Source of the DNA: Melioribacter roseus
Lineage (GTDB): Bacteria; Bacteroidota; Ignavibacteria; Ignavibacteriales; Melioribacteraceae
Direction of reading: 5' to 3'
DNA length: 64,000 bases
Assembly (NCBI GenBank): GCA_020722065.1
Contig: DYLK01000008.1
Location: forward strand, 2,719-66,718
Position numbers and translations under genes: made by a program
Shown: positions 57,648 through 64,000 of the stretch, in pieces
Position numbering within the stretch: the stretch's first letter is position 1
Layout: each line of letters opens with the position of its first letter
The notes under the pieces: model-generated
What the model saw: the letters and a program-made list of their open reading frames with translations, nothing else
Database searches by the model: none
Told to the model about the DNA's origin: nothing

Positions 57648-60600
57648 ATGAAAATTTATTTCAGATTCCCGCAAGTTGCTATTTCTAAATTCAATCTTAA
57701 AAATTATATTCTTTCCTCTGAGAATGAATTACAACTTCGAGCAAATTTTAGAGAAATTGCCTTTTTAATAAATGAGAAACAAACGGAAAAATTATCTGCT
57801 GGGCTGTTATATTCTATAAATCTTCTTTCAAAAATTTACAAATATGTTTTTGAGTTTTATTTATCTGATATTGACAAAAATGTGCTTAAAAATCAATTTT
57901 CAACTTTTGCAAATACAATAAATGAATTCAGTTTTATGGAAATGCTAACTGATTTTTCAACAAAATTCCAACCAGAAGAAGTGATGTTAAACAAAATATC
58001 TTTAGAAGAATTTTTGTGGAAAAAGGAAAATGAGCGGTTTATGTATGAAAACGAAATGATTCAAACATTCATTTCATACTTAAATATTGAAAATCCAGCA
58101 TTAAAAAACTTATCCAATATTATTAATTATCAATCACTTGCAAACAAAGAGAATTTTCATAAATACATTAATTTTAGTAAAGATTTTTACCGTAAACAGA
58201 AACCTATTAATAATAACGCGGATATTCTATCTTTTTTGCAAGAACCTATTTTGAAATTTCCAAATAATTTACAAGACCAATTAGAATTTATCCGAGATAA
58301 TTGGAGAGCAATTCTTAAAGATAATTTTGATGTCGAATTTTTAAAAGCAATAGACATTTTCAAAGAAGAATACGTTTCTGCGAGTTTCGGGGTTGGTCAA
58401 AATCCAACATTTATTCCAAATTATAAAGGTGATAAATTTGACGAAAGTGCTACTATCGGAAAATCTGGATTTAATTATTCCAAATCAAGTCAAAGCGATT
58501 ATTCCGAATACAAAGCCTTTACCGAAGACATTCATTGGATGCCAAATGTAGTGATGATTGCCAAAAATATTTTTGTTTGGCTCGACCAACTTTCCAAGAA
58601 ATATTCTATGGAAATACGAACACTCGATAAAATACCAGATGAAGAATTGCGAATTCTTCACGAAAGAAATATTAATTCTCTTTGGTTAATTGGAGTTTGG
58701 GAAAGAAGTGACGCTTCACGAAGAATTAAGCACATTCGGGGAAATATTGATGCTGTTTCTTCTGCCTATTCTCTTTACGATTATCAAATTGCTCAGCAAC
58801 TCGGTGGAGAATTTGCTTATCAGCAATTAAATGAAAAAGCGAAACGTTTTGGTATTCGTTTGGCTGCTGATATGGTACCAAATCACACGGGAATTTTTTC
58901 GAAATGGATTGAAGAACATCCCGAATATTTTATTCAAAGAACAGATTTACCTTTCCCTAATTATCGATTTACGGGTGAAAATCTTTCCTCAAATCCCGAT
59001 TTACTTATTCAAATTGAAGATGGATATTGGACAAATTCCGATGCTGCTGTTGTCTTCAAATATCATAATTTTAAGAACGGTGAAACTAAGTATATTTATC
59101 ACGGGAATGATGGAACAAATATGCCTTGGAACGATACGGCACAACTTGATATTCTAAAACAAAATGTTCGCGAAGCCGTAATACAAAAAATAATGGATGT
59201 TGCACGAAAATTTTCTATTATCCGTTTTGATGCTGCAATGACACTTACTAAAAAGCATTTTTCTCGACTTTGGTACCCACAACCAGGATTAGGCGGCGAT
59301 ATTCCAACAAGAACTGATTATTCTTTAACGAAAGAACAATTCGATGAACTTTTCCCAGTTGAATTTTGGCGTGAAGTTGTTGATCGAATTAACACTGAAA
59401 TGCCTGAAACTTTACTTTTAGCCGAAGCTTTTTGGCTTATGGAAGGCTATTTTGTGCGTACTTTGGGAATGCACAGAGTTTATAATAGTGCTTTTATGCA
59501 CATGTTTATGCTTGAAGAAAATGAAAAATATCATGGTTTGATTAAAAATACACTTGAATTTGAGCCTGAAATCTTAAAAAGATATGTCAATTTTATGAGT
59601 AACCCTGACGAAGAAACCGCAATAAAGCAATTTGGAACTGGCGACAAATATTTTGGTGTTTTATTAATGATGATTACATTGCCAGGTTTGCCAATGTTTG
59701 CTCACGGACAAATTGAAGGTTTTCATGAAAAATATGGAATGGAATATCAGAGAGCATATTATGAAGAATTTGAAAATGAATATTTGGTAAATCGACACAA
59801 AGCTGAAATATTTCCAATTCTGAGCAAACGTTATATCTTTTCAGAAGTTACGCATTTCTGGTTTTATAATTGTTTTAACTCCAGCGGAAATGTTAATCAT
59901 AATGTTTTTGCATTTTCAAATCAATTTCATAATGAAAAAGCTCTTGTTCTGTTCAACAATAAATATGATAGAGCAGAAGGAATTATTAATTTATCCTCCG
60001 CAAAATTAGTAGATGAAAATCTGAAACAAGTAACAATTTCTGAAGCATTAGAAATTCCAAAAGGGGAAAATCTCTTTGTGAAATTCAAAGAACTAATTGC
60101 TAATAAAGAATATTTATACTCAGTTTATGATTTTATAAATGGGATGAAAATTAAGTTGAATGGTTTTGAATATCGAGTTTTTACTAATTTTGAAATAATT
60201 TATGATGAATCTGGTATTTATCAGAATCTTTATTCAACTCTAAATAAAAATGGTGTTAATTCCATTCAATATGAACTTAAAAAACAATCACTTTCAAATA
60301 TTCATCATGCTATAATTAACTTATTCGACTCTACCAATTTTGAACATATTATTTCAATAATTTCCCAAAATGAAAAAAGAACAGAAGAATTGGAGAAAGA
60401 TCTTATAAATCTTGAAAATAGGTTCCATTTTATTGTAAGTGAAATTGTTCGCAAAATAAGTGGAAATGTAGCAAAAAACAGATATGAATTTGATTTTGAT
60501 TTAACAATTCATGCAATTTCTAATCTTTATAAAATCCTTGCAAAAGAAGAATTTGAAATCGATTTTAATCTTAGAAGGAATTACAATTTAATGTTCGACC

Positions 60601-61166
60601 ATAATTTCCGCAAAAATTTTATCATTTTTGTGATTCTTGGTGCCATTAAAGAAATTCAAGTTAAAACTGATTTCAAATCAATTTACGAAATTGAACCCGA
60701 AATATTGCTTTCAGAACCTTTCTACGCAATTTTTTATAAATTAGATTTATCTTCAGACGAAATTGATGAAACTAAACAATTAATCGGGATTTTATCTAAA
60801 TATTGCCAAACTTTGTGCGAAATTCATCGAGAAAAGGGAATGAATAATTTTGATTTCAATGTTTTTGTTAATGAAATATTAAAAGCATTAGATTATGAAA
60901 TTGTTCAGAATTTCTTGAAAGTTAATGATTACAAAGGAATAACTTACTTTAGAAAAGAAAATTTCGAAGATTTAGCAAGTTGGTTTTTCACAATCTATCT
61001 TGTGGAAAGCCAAAAATGGAGAATTGAAAACGAAGTTAAAAATCAAGAGATTGATTTGAATTTTAGAAAATCTATTAGAAAAATTGCTCAAATAATTGAT
61101 ATTTCGAACGAAAGCAAATATAATTTTATAATTCTAAAACAGAATATTGCGAAAATTATAAGTTAA
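57648..61166 (+). CDS. Very large cytoplasmic GH13 (alpha-amylase family) protein
   Basis: This 1172-residue protein has no signal peptide. An N-terminal ~330 residues of helical, non-catalytic sequence precede a GH13 catalytic barrel (~340-720). Region I is ADMVPNH (D408, N412, H413). Region II is IIRFDAAM with nucleophile D528. Region III is LLAEAFW with acid/base E593. The region IV position reads MSNPDEET, where the usual NHD is NPD, keeping D654 but losing His. A C-terminal ~400-residue helical tail has no recognised fold. This suggests cytosolic alpha-glucan metabolism, perhaps glycogen or trehalose-like chemistry, but the substrate is not readable. It converges with the barrel-protein gene, and the two stops share TTAA. 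Confidence 0.8.
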   Translation: MKIYFRFPQVAISKFNLKNYILSSENELQLRANFREIAFLINEKQTEKLSAGLLYSINLLSKIYKYVFEFYLSDIDKNVLKNQFSTFANTINEFSFMEMLTDFSTKFQPEEVMLNKISLEEFLWKKENERFMYENEMIQTFISYLNIENPALKNLSNIINYQSLANKENFHKYINFSKDFYRKQKPINNNADILSFLQEPILKFPNNLQDQLEFIRDNWRAILKDNFDVEFLKAIDIFKEEYVSASFGVGQNPTFIPNYKGDKFDESATIGKSGFNYSKSSQSDYSEYKAFTEDIHWMPNVVMIAKNIFVWLDQLSKKYSMEIRTLDKIPDEELRILHERNINSLWLIGVWERSDASRRIKHIRGNIDAVSSAYSLYDYQIAQQLGGEFAYQQLNEKAKRFGIRLAADMVPNHTGIFSKWIEEHPEYFIQRTDLPFPNYRFTGENLSSNPDLLIQIEDGYWTNSDAAVVFKYHNFKNGETKYIYHGNDGTNMPWNDTAQLDILKQNVREAVIQKIMDVARKFSIIRFDAAMTLTKKHFSRLWYPQPGLGGDIPTRTDYSLTKEQFDELFPVEFWREVVDRINTEMPETLLLAEAFWLMEGYFVRTLGMHRVYNSAFMHMFMLEENEKYHGLIKNTLEFEPEILKRYVNFMSNPDEETAIKQFGTGDKYFGVLLMMITLPGLPMFAHGQIEGFHEKYGMEYQRAYYEEFENEYLVNRHKAEIFPILSKRYIFSEVTHFWFYNCFNSSGNVNHNVFAFSNQFHNEKALVLFNNKYDRAEGIINLSSAKLVDENLKQVTISEALEIPKGENLFVKFKELIANKEYLYSVYDFINGMKIKLNGFEYRVFTNFEIIYDESGIYQNLYSTLNKNGVNSIQYELKKQSLSNIHHAIINLFDSTNFEHIISIISQNEKRTEELEKDLINLENRFHFIVSEIVRKISGNVAKNRYEFDFDLTIHAISNLYKILAKEEFEIDFNLRRNYNLMFDHNFRKNFIIFVILGAIKEIQVKTDFKSIYEIEPEILLSEPFYAIFYKLDLSSDEIDETKQLIGILSKYCQTLCEIHREKGMNNFDFNVFVNEILKALDYEIVQNFLKVNDYKGITYFRKENFEDLASWFFTIYLVESQKWRIENEVKNQEIDLNFRKSIRKIAQIIDISNESKYNFIILKQNIAKIIS

Positions 61167-62671
61167 AATAATCTCACATTATACTTTAACTCAATTCCGC
61201 TAAATTCTGGTTCGTAGCGACAAACGCCACCAATGCAAATGTTTCCTGCTTGTCGAGATCCCGCAAGCAGGGAAATCTCAGAATTATCGAACAAGTTATA
61301 ACCAAATCTAATAAATCCCCAAAAATTCCTTACAATTTTATCTATTTCGGGTTCACGAGTTTCCATTTCGCCTACGAAAGACAAGCTGAAATCTGGGGAA
61401 TTCATCCATTCCAAAGTTAAAACATCATCAAAATACTTTTCATCAGTAGATAAAACATTGCTTTGTTGATGTTCAACAACCGTTTTGATTGTGTTCACTT
61501 CATCGATAAAATATTTGAATTCACAAACGGGAGTTAAACTTTTTGTATTTGTAATTGCTTCCATTTTGTAACCAAAACCAAAAATTAAACCGAAAGAATT
61601 GCTTGTATTTTCAAATTTTGTAAAAACATCTTCTAATAATAATTCGCTTTCGGTAGTTGAATTACTAATCTTTTTGAAAAACGAATCTTTTTCGAGCGAA
61701 TAAGTTCTTCCATAATTTACGGTTAATTTGTTTTCGTCATTCACCAAATAATCAGTAGAAATTTGAAAGCCAACTTCGTTATTTGGGTTTAATGAAAATG
61801 GATGTCGATTTAATAAAATGTAAGAATAATCAGTAGTTAATGATGGCGGAGTGTTGTAATTTATTGTTCCATCATAACTTGTTAACGAAAAATTATCATA
61901 ATATTTGAATTCGGTAGAAATTGAAAAATCATTTATGTAGAAGTTCAAATTGGAATAGATTGCTTTTCCAACGTAATTTTCATTGAGATTTTCTTCTAAT
62001 TGTGAATTCTTTTTAATTCCATATTCTGTGTAAATATCAAAAACGTCAAATTTATAGGCAAATCTTCCAGAGAAAAGAGTAGTTGGTTTAATTTCTTCGA
62101 AATAAGGCTGATTTGAAACAACCGAAAACCCAAGATTTAACTTATCAATTCCTCGAAATTCAGCATCGAAGCCTCGCAAAACATCTTTGCGTTCTGCTTT
62201 AGAATTTTCCGCCATTCCAGAAACGGCTTTCAGTCTAAAATTATTGAAATTTACTTCAAATTTAATTCCTTGAAGATTATTATCAACTCTCACATTTCTA
62301 TCTTCATAAATTTTAAGTAATAAACCGCGACCAAATGTTGTGTAATAATTCCCAATTATTGTATTAATTTTGCTTTTTTTCTCACCGATTTCATATTCTA
62401 AATACTTAAAGGAAATATCGGAATAGTTTACTTTTCCCCTATTTATTGCTGGGTTAATATCATTTGGTTGGAAAACCTCATAACGCAAGCCAGTTTTGAA
62501 ATTCTCGTATGAATAATCAAGGTTAAACCAATTTTCTAATGTTTGTCGTTGCAATTCATTATCGTAAGAAAATTCCAACTGATTAGAAAGTGAAATTCCG
62601 CTTGGTAATTCAATAATTTGTCCGAAAGTTGTGTTAATTAGCAAAATTACAAATAATAGTATTTTCTTCAT
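61163..62671 (-). CDS. DUF6029-like outer-membrane beta-barrel protein
   Basis: This 502-residue exported protein has a signal peptide ending about NTTFGQ. The rest alternates aromatic and polar residues in a beta-barrel pattern. It includes IGNYYTTFGRGLLLKIYEDRNVRVDNN near ~105-132, a region recalled from DUF6029-type proteins. No enzymatic motif is seen. It follows the TlpA-like gene with a 1-nt overlap (minus strand), so it is probably cotranscribed. Confidence 0.65.
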   Translation of the reverse strand: MKKILLFVILLINTTFGQIIELPSGISLSNQLEFSYDNELQRQTLENWFNLDYSYENFKTGLRYEVFQPNDINPAINRGKVNYSDISFKYLEYEIGEKKSKINTIIGNYYTTFGRGLLLKIYEDRNVRVDNNLQGIKFEVNFNNFRLKAVSGMAENSKAERKDVLRGFDAEFRGIDKLNLGFSVVSNQPYFEEIKPTTLFSGRFAYKFDVFDIYTEYGIKKNSQLEENLNENYVGKAIYSNLNFYINDFSISTEFKYYDNFSLTSYDGTINYNTPPSLTTDYSYILLNRHPFSLNPNNEVGFQISTDYLVNDENKLTVNYGRTYSLEKDSFFKKISNSTTESELLLEDVFTKFENTSNSFGLIFGFGYKMEAITNTKSLTPVCEFKYFIDEVNTIKTVVEHQQSNVLSTDEKYFDDVLTLEWMNSPDFSLSFVGEMETREPEIDKIVRNFWGFIRFGYNLFDNSEISLLAGSRQAGNICIGGVCRYEPEFSGIELKYNVRLF

Positions 62672-63165
62672 TATTTCATCTTTAATAATTTTTTAATATG
62701 TTCTTCAATTTGTATTTCATCACCTTTCTTAAAACCAGAATGACTATAAACAATCTCTCCTTTTGAATTAATTAGGAATGTATGCGGAACGGTTTGCACG
62801 TAATAATCGCGAGCAGTTTGGTTTTCAGAATCTAAAAGTACTTGGAATTTGTAATTGTTTGAGCGAACAAATGGTAAAACTTTCGACATACTTTTTTCGT
62901 TATCTACTGAAATTGCAAACATTTGTAGATTGTTAGATTTATACTTTTCATAAATTTTATTATAAATTTTCAATTCTTCCATGCAAGGTTTGCACCAAGT
63001 TGCCCAGAAATTAATTAATATCGGACCTTTTCCAAGAAAATCTTTCAATTCTACGAATTCGCCACTTAAATTTTCTAATTCAAAATTTGGAGCTTTTGAA
63101 CTTTGATTTTGACTAAAAACGCTCAAAAATCCTAAAAACAAAATAAAAATTGCTTTTTTTATCAT
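62671..63165 (-). CDS. TlpA-like thiol-disulfide oxidoreductase
   Basis: This 164-residue exported thioredoxin-fold protein has a signal peptide of ~18 residues (VFSQN). The active site is NFWATWCKPCMEEL with a CxxC pair (C57, C60), followed by VQTVPHTFLINSKGEIVYSHSG with the cis-Pro. It resembles TlpA/ResA redoxins, which reduce disulfides on cytochromes or secreted proteins. It overlaps the barrel protein gene by 1 nt and lies 47 nt downstream of the T9SS cargo gene. Confidence 0.92.
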   Translation of the reverse strand: MIKKAIFILFLGFLSVFSQNQSSKAPNFELENLSGEFVELKDFLGKGPILINFWATWCKPCMEELKIYNKIYEKYKSNNLQMFAISVDNEKSMSKVLPFVRSNNYKFQVLLDSENQTARDYYVQTVPHTFLINSKGEIVYSHSGFKKGDEIQIEEHIKKLLKMK

Positions 63166-63212
63166 TATTAAACCATTGTTATTAATTTATTTACTGATTA
63201 CTTAACTTAATT

Positions 63213-63923
63213 TTATTTCAACAAAATCATTTTTTTTATTTCACTAAATCCGCTTGAAGTTTTTAATTGATAAAAATACACACCACTTGGTAAATCATTT
63301 GCGATAAATTCAACTTCATAATTGCCAGCAGATTGAGGTTCGTTTATCAATTCTGCAACTTGCTCGCCTAAAATATTGTGTACTGTGATTTTTACGATAC
63401 TACTTTCTTTTATTGAATATTTTATAATTGTACTTGGGTTAAATGGATTTGGATAATTCTGTAAAAGAGAAAAGTTTGTAGAAATATTTTCGGAAGTTAT
63501 GTCAGTAGCTGTAACTTCGACTGAAAAATTTACTAATTGAGAATCAGCAAAATCTGCAACATTTCCAAAACGGAGATTGATATTGCCGTTTCCTGGGAAA
63601 TTTTGTGGGAAAATGTGAAGTGAAACTTCGCGACTTTCTCCAGCCGAAAGCGAACGACTTCCGAAAGTTTGCGTTGTTGCTATGCTATCCAAAGTTGGGG
63701 AAAAGCAAAATTCGAAACAAAGTGATGAACTCCAACCAGGCTCAATATCATTCAAAGTTCGTTTTACGTATAAATCCAAATTATTATCTGTCAGATTTGT
63801 GAGTAAAATGTTAAATACAATTTCGGAATTGACTGTATCTGAAACTTCGTTTGTTTCATACTGAACAGAAAAAGTTTGGGCATAAAAATTTGATGCTAAA
63901 AGAAGAATTGCTATAAATTTCAT
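63213..63923 (-). CDS. T9SS cargo protein with type A sorting domain
   Basis: This 236-residue exported protein has a signal peptide (NFYAQ) and a ~125-residue Ig-like module (YETNEVSDTVNSEIVFNILLTNLTDN, CFEFCFSPTLD). A T9SS type A sorting domain closes the last ~85 residues (FSLLQNYPNPFNPSTIIKYSI, YKLKTS-like strands, IKKMILLK). The folding suggests a surface-anchored or secreted structural protein; the function is unknown. It sits 10 nt downstream of another T9SS-domain gene cut by the window edge. Confidence 0.82.
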   Translation of the reverse strand: MKFIAILLLASNFYAQTFSVQYETNEVSDTVNSEIVFNILLTNLTDNNLDLYVKRTLNDIEPGWSSSLCFEFCFSPTLDSIATTQTFGSRSLSAGESREVSLHIFPQNFPGNGNINLRFGNVADFADSQLVNFSVEVTATDITSENISTNFSLLQNYPNPFNPSTIIKYSIKESSIVKITVHNILGEQVAELINEPQSAGNYEVEFIANDLPSGVYFYQLKTSSGFSEIKKMILLK

Positions 63924-63933
63924 AAAAATGTCC

Positions 63934-64000
63934 TTATTTAATTAAAATCATTTTTTTGATTACACAAATTACCACTTTGCAATTTATAGAAATATTCGCC
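63934..64000 (-). pseudogene. 3' end of a T9SS cargo gene with apparent frameshift
   Basis: The gene is cut by the window end; only the last ~22 codons are visible. The minus strand reads GEYFYKLQSGN, a normal T9SS sorting-domain strand, then runs LCNQKNDFN-stop in the same frame. The expected ending VIKKMILIK-stop is present at 63934-63960 in another frame. Removing one G from TTTGTG restores SGNF-VIKKMILIK. So there is a 1-nt insertion (or a sequencing error), which would damage the sorting signal. Confidence 0.7.

Overview
The window is AT-rich, tightly packed bacterial chromosome with about 60 protein genes, one tRNA and several clear intrinsic terminators. Secreted proteins end in a type IX secretion (T9SS) sorting domain of the NYPNPFNP form, and several promoters fit the Bacteroidota -7 pattern TAnnTTTG. 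These features, with the low GC content, point to the Bacteroidota/Chlorobi side of the FCB group, most like Ignavibacteriota. Order and genus cannot be fixed from the sequence alone. Cytochrome bd with its CydDC assembly transporter, FeoAB with a Fur-family repressor, glycolytic genes and polysaccharide hydrolases suggest a heterotroph living at low or fluctuating oxygen.

Layout. 1-2.7 kb: the only accessory-looking block. It has a Csx20-like small protein, a coiled-coil four-helix membrane protein overlapping a VWA-like lipoprotein, and a tiny cationic protein. 2.9-5.1 kb (minus strand): gap then pgk, with a terminator hairpin between them. 5.2-11 kb: a Crp/Fnr regulator, a PHP phosphoesterase, a PorZ-like propeller protein and an ABC-F ATPase. 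11-16.8 kb: rpmB, a secreted GH18-like hydrolase, an acyl-CoA ligase, an AlaX-like editing protein and an M15 peptidase. 16.8-22.3 kb: a small exported protein, tRNA-Lys, a cobalamin/iron-type binding lipoprotein, an M48 lipoprotein protease, a TrpF-like protein lacking the usual Cys, and a hybrid histidine kinase. 22.5-30 kb: glyS and cydAB plus cydDC. 30-34 kb: alr, feoB and feoA on the minus strand, with a divergent fur.

34.3-43.6 kb holds the classic translation/transcription operon rimP-nusA-infB-rbfA-truB-ribF-rpsO-pnp. It has a very good promoter, a terminator-like hairpin at the extreme 5' end of the predicted transcript, and a G-U/G-C hairpin just before rpsO. 43.7-57.5 kb is a long co-directional housekeeping run: dus, rng, transaldolase, gcvT, comB, ftsK, a LolA-like protein, a YbhN-like membrane protein, a small barrel protein, uppP, a cyclophilin, holA, an ECF sigma and anti-sigma pair, and rpmE. 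57.6-64 kb has a giant cytoplasmic GH13 protein with an altered NHD motif. It converges on a minus-strand group: a DUF6029-like barrel, a TlpA-like thioredoxin, a T9SS cargo protein, and a cut-off T9SS cargo gene with an apparent 1-nt frameshift.

The best candidates for something undescribed are the 477-2710 membrane/VWA/small-protein module beside the orphan Csx20-like protein, and the two RNA leader structures at rimP and rpsO. Everything else is largely recognisable housekeeping.
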